Below are positions 36,745 to 44,148 of a stretch of DNA of 64,000 bases, piece after piece. This DNA is from Phycisphaerae bacterium (GTDB lineage Bacteria > Planctomycetota > Phycisphaerae > Phycisphaerales > Phycisphaeraceae): contig JAUIGU010000002.1 in assembly GCA_030432595.1 (NCBI GenBank), forward strand, positions 186,001 through 250,000, read 5' to 3'. The notes under the pieces are model-generated. The model did not search any database. It saw only the letters and a list, made by a program, of their open reading frames with translations, and was not told the DNA's origin. Position 1 is the stretch's first letter. Each line of letters begins with the position of its first letter. A program made the position numbers and the translations under genes.

Positions 36745-37539
36745 ATGCCCACCGCCCTCATCTCCGACATCCACGCCAACCTCGACGCCCTCGAGGTCGT
36801 CCTGGCCGACATCGAGCGCCGCGGCATCGACACCATCTTCTGCCTCGGCGACATCATCGGCTACGGCCCCAACCCCGTGGAGTGCCTCGACCTCGTCCAA
36901 CAAAAGTGCGAGTTCTCCATGATGGGCAACCACGACTTCGCCGTCCTCTACGAGCCCACCAGCTTCAACACCTCCGCCGAGCAGGCCGCTTTCTGGACCC
37001 GCAAACAGTTCGAGCAGGAACCCGACGAACCCACCCGCCGCTGCCGCTGGGAGTACCTGGGCAACCTGCTCATCCGCCGCTGGGTCGACAAGGCCGTCTT
37101 CGTCCACGCCTCGCCCCGCCGACCCATCAACGAGTACGTCTTCCCCGACGACGTCATCACTGCGCCCACCAAGCTCGACGCCATCTTCGAGCGCATCGAG
37201 ACCCGCTGCTTCTGCGGCCACACCCACGTCACCGGCGTGTTCACCGACGAGCCCGACTTCTACCCCCCCGCCGACCTGGGTAACGCCTACAAGTTCGCCC
37301 CGCACGAAAAGTGCATCGTCAACCCCGGCTCCGTCGGCCAACCCCGCGACCGCGACCCCCGCGCCTCCTACGCCATCCTCTACGACCAGGGCGAAAAAAG
37401 CGAAGAACAAAACGGCGAAGACGCCGAACGCGTCGAGTTCGTCCGCCTCGAATACGACATCGACAGCGTCATCAAAAAAGTCGAAGCCATCCCCGACCTC
37501 AGCGACTTCCTGGGGCAACGGTTGCTGGAGGGGCGGTGA
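36745..37539 (+). CDS. metallophosphoesterase (calcineurin-like, YfcE/DUF2437 type)
   Basis: This complete 264-residue phosphoesterase has every metal-ligand motif of the family: SDIHAN (residues 7-12), GDIIGYGPNP, GNHDF, VHASPR and CGHTHV. Enzymes of this subgroup hydrolyse phosphodiesters or protein phosphoesters with a dinuclear metal centre. The acidic tail (EKSEEQNGEDAER) is unlike the core. Its stop is followed after three bases by the GTG of the next gene. The biological substrate is not known. Confidence 0.88.
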   Translation: MPTALISDIHANLDALEVVLADIERRGIDTIFCLGDIIGYGPNPVECLDLVQQKCEFSMMGNHDFAVLYEPTSFNTSAEQAAFWTRKQFEQEPDEPTRRCRWEYLGNLLIRRWVDKAVFVHASPRRPINEYVFPDDVITAPTKLDAIFERIETRCFCGHTHVTGVFTDEPDFYPPADLGNAYKFAPHEKCIVNPGSVGQPRDRDPRASYAILYDQGEKSEEQNGEDAERVEFVRLEYDIDSVIKKVEAIPDLSDFLGQRLLEGR

Positions 37540-37542
37540 GCG

Positions 37543-38022
37543 GTGGACCTGTTCACGCCACGGTTCTGGCGTTTATTCAAGTACGCTTTTCACAGTTCAA
37601 TCGCATTTGCATCGATCATCTGGCTATTCGCACTGGCCATCGGGATAATCGGCTGGTCTTTCGGAATGCTCTTCGGCTGGGTCTTTGTCACACTGCTTCG
37701 TTGGGAAGGCTTGAACCTATTCGAGAACTGGCTCGGTGATCGTTATCAAGCTTTGCCCAACGGCGTTATATGGTTCTGGCTTTTCGGTGCGATCGATGCC
37801 GGAGTGTTTGTCGCGGTTTATTTGATGGCTGATCTTCTCTTGCCGCCACTCAAACCGGATAGTCTGCTGGCACTTGAACCCACAACATTGATTTTGGCGA
37901 TCTCCGTAGGTCTGGCCGTGATTCCTGTACTGATAGGGATACCTTGGTCAGCACTTCTGTGGCTGGGATTTCGTCCGCCGCGCACCACTCCTCCCATCGA
38001 GTCTGACTTGTGCGATGAGTGA
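37543..38022 (+). CDS. small membrane protein of unknown function
   Basis: The 159-residue product has four or five hydrophobic segments (about residues 15-45, 77-100 and 115-145) and a short polar tail. It matches no family I recognise. Its codons and bases are clearly more AT-rich than those of the genes on either side (for example TTT, TTA and ATT are common), which suggests it was acquired by transfer. It starts with GTG at 37543, three bases after the phosphoesterase stop, with GGAGGGG about nine bases upstream, so it may be co-transcribed. Confidence 0.65.
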   Translation: MDLFTPRFWRLFKYAFHSSIAFASIIWLFALAIGIIGWSFGMLFGWVFVTLLRWEGLNLFENWLGDRYQALPNGVIWFWLFGAIDAGVFVAVYLMADLLLPPLKPDSLLALEPTTLILAISVGLAVIPVLIGIPWSALLWLGFRPPRTTPPIESDLCDE

Positions 38023-38025
38023 GAC

Positions 38026-38069
38026 GGGTGCCACACCTCATGCGAAACTACGCCCGAGGTGTGGCACCT
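38026..38069. repeat. inverted repeat with GGTGCCAC flank
   Basis: GGTGCCACACCTC (38027-38039) is inverted as GAGGTGTGGCACC (38056-38068). The outer GGTGCCAC is the flank shared by the nested palindromes at 30998, 33752, 50194 and 58640, but the core is short. A second hairpin (GCCCGCGGTC and GACCGTGGGC, 38111-38133) follows. No gene is supported in 38023-38316. Confidence 0.7.
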
Positions 38070-38316
38070 AAACCTTCTTCCGAGGTTGACCGTCTCAAGT
38101 TTCACTTGAAGCCCGCGGTCTTCGACCGTGGGCCACTCAGCCCTCCAAGGGCCGGGCTTCTCGACACGCCCCACCCTCAATCCGGCCCGCCCCCACACCG
38201 CCTGCCCCGGGCCTGTTCGGGGACTGCGCCCCCATTCATTTCCCGTTCATCCTTGCAAGCGTCTAAATTACCGCCGTTCGTTCCCTCGTAGGCCCGTTTC
38301 GGGCAAGGCGGTTGTG

Positions 38317-39015
38317 ATGCAGGTGTTGATCGTCGGGGGACCCTCGGAGCCGCGGGACGCGCTGGCGGCGGACCTGGACACGCAGGGGCTGACGCCCGAA
38401 ACCGTGGACGGCGTGCCCGACGCCGTCGCCGCGGGGACGGACAACGGGTACGCCGCGGTCCTGGTCATGCTCGACCGGCCGGACACGCTGGTCGACGACC
38501 TGCGCGTCCTGCGCGAGCGGCTGGGCGAGCCGATGATGGTGCTGCTGCCGCGCACCGACGACGACGCGGACGGCGGGGACACGCACCACCTCGCGGCCGC
38601 GCTCGACGCCGGCGCCGACGACGCGCTGGCCGCGCCCTACGACCGCGAGGTGCTGTTCGCCCGGCTGCGGGCGCTGGTCCGCCGCTGCGGGCCCGGCGCC
38701 GCCAGCGTCGTCCGCTTCGAAGACCTCGAGCTGGACTACGACGCCCACCGCGTCACCCGGGCCGGCCAGGACATCAAGCTCACCGCCAAGGAGTTCGACC
38801 TGCTCACCCTGTTCATGACCCGCCCGCGGCGCGTGCTCTCGCGCGAAGAGATCGCCCGGCACGCGTGGGACCGCAACTTCGACGCGTTCTCCAACGTCAT
38901 CGAGGTCATCATCTCCCGGCTGCGCAAGAAGATCGACCAGCCCTTCGACACGCCGTACCTGCACACCGTCGTCAACCGCGGGTACATGCTGTCGGTGACG
39001 CCGCCGACGGAGTGA
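38317..39015 (+). CDS. OmpR-type response regulator with degenerate receiver domain
   Basis: The C-terminal half is an intact winged-helix DNA-binding domain (LTAKEFDLLTLFMTRP, REEIARHAW, VIEVIISRLRKKID, VVNRGYML). The N-terminal half has receiver-like length and strands, but the key residues are absent: the acidic pair is replaced by Gly-Gly (VLIVGGP, residues 7-8), the phospho-acceptor position is Met51 (VLVMLDRPD) and the switch Lys is Ala (AAPYD). It probably binds DNA without being controlled by phosphorylation. The ATG at 38317 begins the first receiver strand. No histidine kinase gene is nearby. Confidence 0.82.
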   Translation: MQVLIVGGPSEPRDALAADLDTQGLTPETVDGVPDAVAAGTDNGYAAVLVMLDRPDTLVDDLRVLRERLGEPMMVLLPRTDDDADGGDTHHLAAALDAGADDALAAPYDREVLFARLRALVRRCGPGAASVVRFEDLELDYDAHRVTRAGQDIKLTAKEFDLLTLFMTRPRRVLSREEIARHAWDRNFDAFSNVIEVIISRLRKKIDQPFDTPYLHTVVNRGYMLSVTPPTE

Positions 39016-39144
39016 GTCCGAAGGGGCAAGCCGAAAGACGGTTAATCAAGCCCCCCCGGCCGGTTATCCGGCGTTCATCCGCCGTGCGTATCGTTCACCT
39101 TCACCTCCCGCCGCCTGTCGCGGCGCATGTCGAAAGGGCGACGC

Positions 39145-39315
39145 ATGCTCTATTGGGCCGTAGTGTTTTTCATCGTGGCGATCGTCGCGGCGATCTTCGG
39201 GTTCGGAAACATCTCCGAAGGCGCCGCGGGCATCGCGAAGATCCTGTTCTTCATCTTCGTCGTGCTGTTCGTGATCTCCCTGGTCCTGAACCTCGCGAAA
39301 GGCAAAAAGCCTTAG
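39145..39315 (+). CDS. DUF1328 (YtjA-type) small membrane protein
   Basis: This 56-residue protein has two transmembrane segments separated by a short [14 protein letters not shown] loop, and it matches DUF1328/YtjA proteins along its length ([20 protein letters not shown] and [20 protein letters not shown]). The ATG at 39145 has AAAGGG upstream; an in-frame ATG at 39127 is less like the family start. The family's role is not established; members are often linked to envelope stress. Confidence 0.85.
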   Translation: MLYWAVVFFIVAIVAAIFGFGNISEGAAGIAKILFFIFVVLFVISLVLNLAKGKKP

Positions 39316-39859
39316 CCGCACTTCAGGAAACGCAGACCCCTCAACCGCAAGACGCACAGCCGCAGCCCCACGGGCTGCGCGCTGTGCGCAGGTTCTGGAC
39401 GCTCGTTCCGCACTGCGTGGCAGTGCGGCTATGAACATAAACACCGTCCTCATCACGACCTCCGCGCTCTCCGCGCCTCCGCGGTTTCTCTTGCTGCGCA
39501 GCAAACCCAAACCCCGCCCCGACGTAAGCCCTCGGGAGTCAACACTTCCGGGGGGCCCGCAGGTTGTCGCGGGGTTCCAGGTCGGTGAGGCCGTGTCTTG
39601 GTGAAACGAGGGGTCCGCTGCGTGGTTGGGATTGGGTGGTGCGCCCGGCGAGTGGATGCTCGCACGCAAGGCGTAAGAGTTGAAGAATGAGCGCCACCCC
39701 ACGCTTCGCAAGACCCCCGACGGGACAAGGGCCAAGGGAGTCCGATCCGAACGCGATGGCTCGCCGGGGTCGATGCGAGGTGTGCATCAGCGTGGTGCTG
39801 CGTGAAGTGGGAGCCGCCGCCGCGTGGGATATTGAAGTCCGGCCCTGGTGAAGGTGGCG

Positions 39860-39963
39860 ATATAAAGCGGCCGACGGTGTCGGCCGTTCGGGGCGCGTGT
39901 GTTTGCGAGCGCTCGACGGCGGCCACCGGCCGCCGCTTTATATGGCTGCCGGCTCTTTGACAA
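39860..39963 (+). ncRNA. possible structured RNA or cruciform followed by a boxA-like motif
   Basis: The outer stem pairs ATATAAAGCGGC (39860-39871) with GCCGCTTTATAT (39932-39943). Inside are CCGAC-GGT-GTCGG (39871-39883) and GGCGGCC-ACC-GGCCGCC (39918-39934). GGCTCTTTGACAA follows at 39951-39963 and matches boxA (TGCTCTTTAACA in E. coli rRNA leaders) at most positions, but no rRNA follows. I do not recognise the RNA family, so this is a structural call only. Confidence 0.35.
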
Positions 39964-40010
39964 GTGAAGCAGGGGCGTTGTCGCTCCAACGTGGCGTCGA
40001 GAGAAGAGAG

Positions 40011-40037
40011 AAGCCCACGCCGTGACGGCGTGGGCTT
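40011..40037 (-). terminator. hairpin downstream of the OmpA-family gene
   Basis: AAGCCCACGCCG (40011-40022) and CGGCGTGGGCTT (40026-40037) form a perfect 12-bp stem with a TGA loop. Read on the minus strand it lies about 50 bp beyond the OmpA-family stop codon and is followed by a pyrimidine-rich tract (CTCTCTTCTCTC). It probably ends that transcript. The AAGCCCACG edge also occurs in the palindrome inside the GT9 gene, so it may be a repeat recruited as a terminator. Confidence 0.6.
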
Positions 40038-40088
40038 CGGGGGATGCTGTTTAGTTGTCTCTTTTGGGTTCCGTCAATCGGTGCCGGC

Positions 40089-40964
40089 TTACTTGAACAT
40101 CGCCGGCGACTCAGCGGGCGCGGGATTGTCCATGGGGACCACGGCGCCGGCCGTATCGGGCGCGGGCGCGTCTTCCACGGCGGCGACGGTGCGCCCGGGC
40201 ATGGGGACCAGGAAGATCTCGACGCGGCGGTTCGCTTCGGTGCCGTTGGGGTTGTTGGGCGCGATGGGGCGTTGCTGCCCGTAGCCCGCGATGCTCATCC
40301 GGCCGGCGGGCACGCCCGCGGTGTTGAGCTCGCGCATCACGCTGATGGCGCGGAAGGCGGACATGCCCCAGTTGTCCTCGTATTTCTGAACGTTGGCGGC
40401 GTTGCGGACCGGGACGTTGTCGGTGTGGCCGACCACGCGGACCTCGTAGTTCTGCGCGGCCGGTGAGTTGAGCACGCTCGCCAGCTCGCCGAGCACGCCC
40501 TTGGCTTCGTCCTGGACGTCGGTCCGGCCCAGCGCGAAGGTCACGTCGCTGCGGAAGCGGATCATGCCGGTCTTGGGGTCGAAGGTCATCAGGTTGGGGT
40601 TGGCCGCGGCGAGGCGTTCGAGCTCGCTGGTCAGCACGGTCGGCAGCGGCGCGCCCGCGGCGTTGCGCATCGCGGCGAGCGCTTCGTCCAGCGAGGCCTG
40701 CAACGCGTCACGCTCGGCGGTGAGCGCGTCGATCTGGGCCTGCAGGTCCGAGTTGGGGTTGGCCCGGCCGCGGAGCATCGCCAGCTCCGCTTCCTTGTCG
40801 TCGAGCTGGGCCCGTAGGTCGAGGATCATGTCCTCGGAGGCGAGGTACTTGTTCCGCCACTGGTCGGCCGCGTGCTGCGAGACGCAGCCGGTGCCCAGTA
40901 AGGTCAGGCCGGCCAACAGGGCGGGCAGAGCGGGAGACACGAAAAACTTGATCGCCGCATTCAT
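40089..40964 (-). CDS. OmpA-family lipoprotein (peptidoglycan-associated)
   Basis: The 291-residue product has a lipoprotein signal (LLAGLTLLGTGC), a coiled-coil-like helical stretch (LDLRAQLDDKEAELAMLRGR, about residues 48-108) and a C-terminal OmpA/MotB domain with VRVVGHTDNVPVRN and GYGQQRPIAPN and NRRVEIFLVP. It should link the outer envelope to peptidoglycan. The ATG at 40964 has AAGGA nine bases upstream; the ATG six bases earlier is too close to that site. It is divergent from the amidohydrolase gene, and 274 bp separate the two. Confidence 0.88.
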   Translation of the reverse strand: MNAAIKFFVSPALPALLAGLTLLGTGCVSQHAADQWRNKYLASEDMILDLRAQLDDKEAELAMLRGRANPNSDLQAQIDALTAERDALQASLDEALAAMRNAAGAPLPTVLTSELERLAAANPNLMTFDPKTGMIRFRSDVTFALGRTDVQDEAKGVLGELASVLNSPAAQNYEVRVVGHTDNVPVRNAANVQKYEDNWGMSAFRAISVMRELNTAGVPAGRMSIAGYGQQRPIAPNNPNGTEANRRVEIFLVPMPGRTVAAVEDAPAPDTAGAVVPMDNPAPAESPAMFK

Positions 40965-41238
40965 GGTCATCGTTCCTTGCACAAGGGGCGGTTCGGTTCG
41001 GGCCGGCCCGGTCGCGGGCGTCCGACACGGAGCGTAAGGGCGCTGTTTACGCCCGGCAGCGACCTGCGGTTCCGCAGAACACGGGTCACCGCGTCGGAAA
41101 ACGCGAGTGTACCAGAGCGACATGAGCCTGCCCGGCGGAGCGCACAGGCGGCGCACGGGCAGGACGGAACCTCCAGAACGAACAGGCCTGAACGAAAGAC
41201 CGGGCTGGACGGCACCGGGCCCGATAACCTTGGGCCCG

Positions 41239-42528
41239 ATGCCCTCGCCGCCCCGTTTGCTGATCGCCGGCGCCGTGCTCGACCCCGCCGGCGGGCTGCA
41301 CCGGCCCGGGGCGGTCTGGGTGCGTGACGGCCAAGCCGAAGCATGGGGGCCGGCGGACGAGCTGGAAAAGGCGCACGGCCACGACGCCGCGGTCACGAGG
41401 TGGCCGGACCGGCTGCTCACGCCGGGCTTCGTGAACGCCCACGCCCATCTCGAACTGACGCACGTGGGACCACAGCCGTACCCGGGCGACTTCATCGCGT
41501 GGGTGACGATGCTGCGGGAGCACTGGCCGGGCGAGGGTGAGGCGTTTGCGAAGGTGCCGGACCTGGCGTGGCTGGCCGACGCGGCGCGGGTCGGGGCGCG
41601 GCAATCGTTGGCGGCGGGGGTCGAGTTTGTCGGCGACATCCAGCGCGGGCCGGCGGTGACGGCGGCGGTCCGTGACGAGGGGTTGGGGGGCGTCGGGTTT
41701 CTCGAGTTGTTCGGGCTGGGCCCGCCGCTGGACGCCGACGCGTTGCAGCAGATCGCGACCGACCAAGACGCCGAAGGCTGGCAGCCGCACGCCCCGTACA
41801 GCGCTGGCCGGGCGGTGTTCGAGGCGGCGGCGGCTTCGGGGAAGCCGGTGAGCACGCACCTGGCGGAGATGCTGGAGGAGCACGCGATGGTCGCCGACGC
41901 GGCCGGGCCGTTCCGGGACTTCATCGCGGCGCGGGGCAAATGGGAAGACGGCTTCACCCAACCGGGCCGGTACGGGGAGGGGTTGACGCCCGTGCGGTGG
42001 ATGGAGCCGGCGCTGCGGACGACGCCGTGGATCGTGGCGCACTGCAACTACGTCACCGACGACGACCTCGCGCTGCTGGCCGAGACGGGCGCGAGCGTGG
42101 CGTACTGCCCGGTCGCCAGCGATTACTTCGGGCACCCCACACAAGATCACCCGGGATTCCACGAAAAACACTTCGGGGGGGGACACCGCTACCGCGAGAT
42201 GCTCGACGCCGGCGTGAACGTCTGCCTGGGCACGGACTCGGTCGTGTGTCAGCCGGCCGACGAAGCGCAGCCGCTGGGAATACTGCCGCAGATGCGGTTC
42301 CTGTACCGGCGCGACGCGACCGAACCGGCGTTGCTGTTCCGCATGGCGTTGCAGAACGGGCGGGCGGCGCTGCGGCACGACGGGTCGGCGACGTTGCTGG
42401 CGTCGATGCGGTTCGACCCGGGCGACCCGCGTGACCCTCGGGTTCAGGTTTTAGGGAGCGATGCGTTGTGTGGGAGCGTTCTCTTGCAATGCTCCAAGGC
42501 TTGGCGACGCGTCGAGTCGGCCGGTTGA
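41239..42528 (+). CDS. amidohydrolase (TRZ/ATZ-like; possible aminofutalosine deaminase)
   Basis: This metal-dependent hydrolase of about 429 aa has the amidohydrolase ligands in order: HAHLELTH near residue 66, STHLAEM near 210, VAHCNYVTDD near 258 and CLGTDSVVCQ near 330. The layout is close to deaminases acting on ring amines, including aminofutalosine deaminase of the alternative menaquinone route, but the sequence alone does not decide this. The ATG at 41239 starts just before the first beta strand. The last 30 residues are atypical and run into the region upstream of the M20 gene. Confidence 0.75.
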   Translation: MPSPPRLLIAGAVLDPAGGLHRPGAVWVRDGQAEAWGPADELEKAHGHDAAVTRWPDRLLTPGFVNAHAHLELTHVGPQPYPGDFIAWVTMLREHWPGEGEAFAKVPDLAWLADAARVGARQSLAAGVEFVGDIQRGPAVTAAVRDEGLGGVGFLELFGLGPPLDADALQQIATDQDAEGWQPHAPYSAGRAVFEAAAASGKPVSTHLAEMLEEHAMVADAAGPFRDFIAARGKWEDGFTQPGRYGEGLTPVRWMEPALRTTPWIVAHCNYVTDDDLALLAETGASVAYCPVASDYFGHPTQDHPGFHEKHFGGGHRYREMLDAGVNVCLGTDSVVCQPADEAQPLGILPQMRFLYRRDATEPALLFRMALQNGRAALRHDGSATLLASMRFDPGDPRDPRVQVLGSDALCGSVLLQCSKAWRRVESAG

Positions 42529-42587
42529 TGCCACGGACTGAAAAAAGCTTCCGGGGGCGGCGCTTGCGGGGGCTTTATGCTTTGGTC

Positions 42588-43835
42588 ATGACGCAGGCCG
42601 ACGCCAACCTCCGTTCCGCCCTGGCGTGGATCGATTCGCAGCACGGCGCGATGGCCGATCGGGTCGCGCGGTGGTGCCGGATCAACTCGGGTACGGCAAA
42701 CCAGGAGGGCGTCGAACACGTCGCGGCCGCGGTGCTGCCCGTGCTCAAAGCGTTGACCGACGACGTGACGCGCGTGCCGCTGCCGGCGTACGAGACCGTG
42801 GACGACGCGGGCCGGCTCACGCAACACCCCGTCGCCCCGGCCATCGTCGCACGAAAACGCCCCGACGCGCCGGTGCAGGCGTTGCTCGTCATTCACCTCG
42901 ACACGGTCTACGGGCCCGAACACCCGTTCCAAGACGTCGCCACCTCCGACGACCAACAAACCATGCACGGCCCGGGCGTCGCCGACGCCAAGGGCGGCCT
43001 GGCCGTCATGCTCACGGCGCTCGAATGCCTCGAACGTGCCGAGCCACAACACCGCGACCGCGTCGGGTGGACCGTGCTGCTCAATCCCGATGAAGAGATC
43101 GGCTCGCCCGCCTCGATGTCGCTGCTGCACGAAGAAGCCCGCAAGGCCCACGTCGGCATGGTCTACGAACCCGCGCTGCCCAACGGCGACGTCATCGCGG
43201 CGCGCAAAGGCTCGGGCAATTACACCGTGACCCTCCACGGGCGCAGCGCCCACGCCGGCCGGGAATTCTTCAAGGGGCGCAACGCGGTCACCGCCGCGGC
43301 CGAACTCGCGTTGCAGCTCGCCGCGCTCACCGACGAAACCACCGGCACCACCGTCAACGTCGCGAAGATCGCCGGCGGCGGCGCGAACAACGTCGTGCCC
43401 GACCTGGCCGTCCTGCGCTGCAACGCCCGCGTCGCCGACCCCGCGGCGCGTGAGAAGCTCGAGGCCGCCATTGCCCTCGCCGTCGGCACGCTCAACGCCC
43501 GCGAGGGCTTCGCCGCCGAGCTGCACGGCACGTTCAACAACCCGCCCAAGCCCCGCACGCCCGGGCTCAACCATTTGCTCGACCAGCTCGCCGACGCGGG
43601 CCACGTCGCCGGCGTCACGTTCGGCACGCAAGACTCCGGCGGGGTCTGCGACGGCAACAAACTCGCCGCCACCGGCCTGCCCACCATCGACACGCTCGGC
43701 CCCGTCGGCGGCCACATCCACAGCCCCGACGAAACCCTCAACCTCGACTCCCTCGTCCCCCGCGCCAAACTCTCCGCCGCCCTGCTGCTCGGCTACGCCA
43801 ACGGCCGACACGAACCCCCACCGCGCGATTCATAA
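42588..43835 (+). CDS. M20-family metallopeptidase (carboxypeptidase G2/ArgE/DapE-like)
   Basis: The protein (415 aa) has the M20 metal-binding residues in HLDTVYGP, GPGVADAKGGLAVML, NPDEEIGSP with the catalytic Glu pair, and GGHIHSPDE near the C-terminus. M20 enzymes remove acyl or amino acid groups from N-acylated amino acids and peptides. The dimerisation lid domain (GSGNYTVTLHGRSAHAG) is complete. It lies upstream of the succinyltransferase-pathway genes and could act on an N-acyl amino acid, but a link is inferred. The start at 42588 avoids a long N-terminal extension. Confidence 0.85.
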   Translation: MTQADANLRSALAWIDSQHGAMADRVARWCRINSGTANQEGVEHVAAAVLPVLKALTDDVTRVPLPAYETVDDAGRLTQHPVAPAIVARKRPDAPVQALLVIHLDTVYGPEHPFQDVATSDDQQTMHGPGVADAKGGLAVMLTALECLERAEPQHRDRVGWTVLLNPDEEIGSPASMSLLHEEARKAHVGMVYEPALPNGDVIAARKGSGNYTVTLHGRSAHAGREFFKGRNAVTAAAELALQLAALTDETTGTTVNVAKIAGGGANNVVPDLAVLRCNARVADPAAREKLEAAIALAVGTLNAREGFAAELHGTFNNPPKPRTPGLNHLLDQLADAGHVAGVTFGTQDSGGVCDGNKLAATGLPTIDTLGPVGGHIHSPDETLNLDSLVPRAKLSAALLLGYANGRHEPPPRDS

Positions 43836-43842
43836 AAGCAAA

Positions 43843-44079
43843 TCACAGAGGAAGAAGAGGCACGGAGACACAGAGAGAACATTGAACCGCAGATTTCACA
43901 AATTTCGCAGACGATTGAAGAAGAAGCCGTTTCAAGATGGACAAGATGAAACAGGATGAAGACAGAGATTTGCTCTCATCCTGATTCATCCTGTTTCTGC
44001 TGTTTCGATCTGCGTCATCTGCGAAATCTGCGATTTCCCTCACGGCTCTGTGTCTCTGTGCCTCCTTGGCTTCTGTGAT
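43843..44079. repeat. long AT-rich imperfect palindrome
   Basis: About 30 bp at 43843-43874 (CACAGAGGAAG and GGCACGGAGACACAGAG) are repeated inverted at 44046-44079 (CTCTGTGTCTCTGTG and CTTGGCTTCTGTG). Inner parts also pair: CGCAGATTTCACAAATTTCG with TCTGCGAAATCTGCG, and GAAACAGGATGAAG with CATCCTGATTCATCCTG. The whole fills most of the 313-bp gap 43836-44148, which holds no gene. Base composition is unlike the genes around it. Confidence 0.75.
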
Positions 44080-44148
44080 ATTTCGCGCCGGAAACCGAGA
44101 TCCCACGAATCTCCAACCGAAATGCCTGAAGTCTTATAGGATTCCCGC

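Larger units (their letters stand above)
39316..40088. other. long non-coding stretch with hairpins and a boxA-like sequence
   Basis: No open frame here has a ribosome binding site or homology I recognise. Several structures are visible. Near 39460 is a repetitive run (CTCCGCGCTCTCCGCGCCTC). At 39860-39943, 12-bp arms (ATATAAAGCGGC and GCCGCTTTATAT) enclose two smaller hairpins. GGCTCTTTGACAA at 39951-39963 resembles boxA. A perfect 12-bp-arm hairpin lies at 40011-40037. It may encode a structured RNA or hold the remains of mobile repeats. Confidence 0.5.

Noticed and set aside
39520-39740. tmRNA-like peptide tag (NSYALRA) on the minus strand of the long gap
   Set aside because: The frame has no stop after the tag, and no tRNA-like ends (GGTTCGA T-arm, CCA) are present nearby.
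40089-42047. Long minus-strand frame extending the OmpA-family protein by about 360 residues upstream
   Set aside because: The extension is antisense to the amidohydrolase gene, and the lipoprotein signal with a good ribosome binding site fixes the start at 40964.
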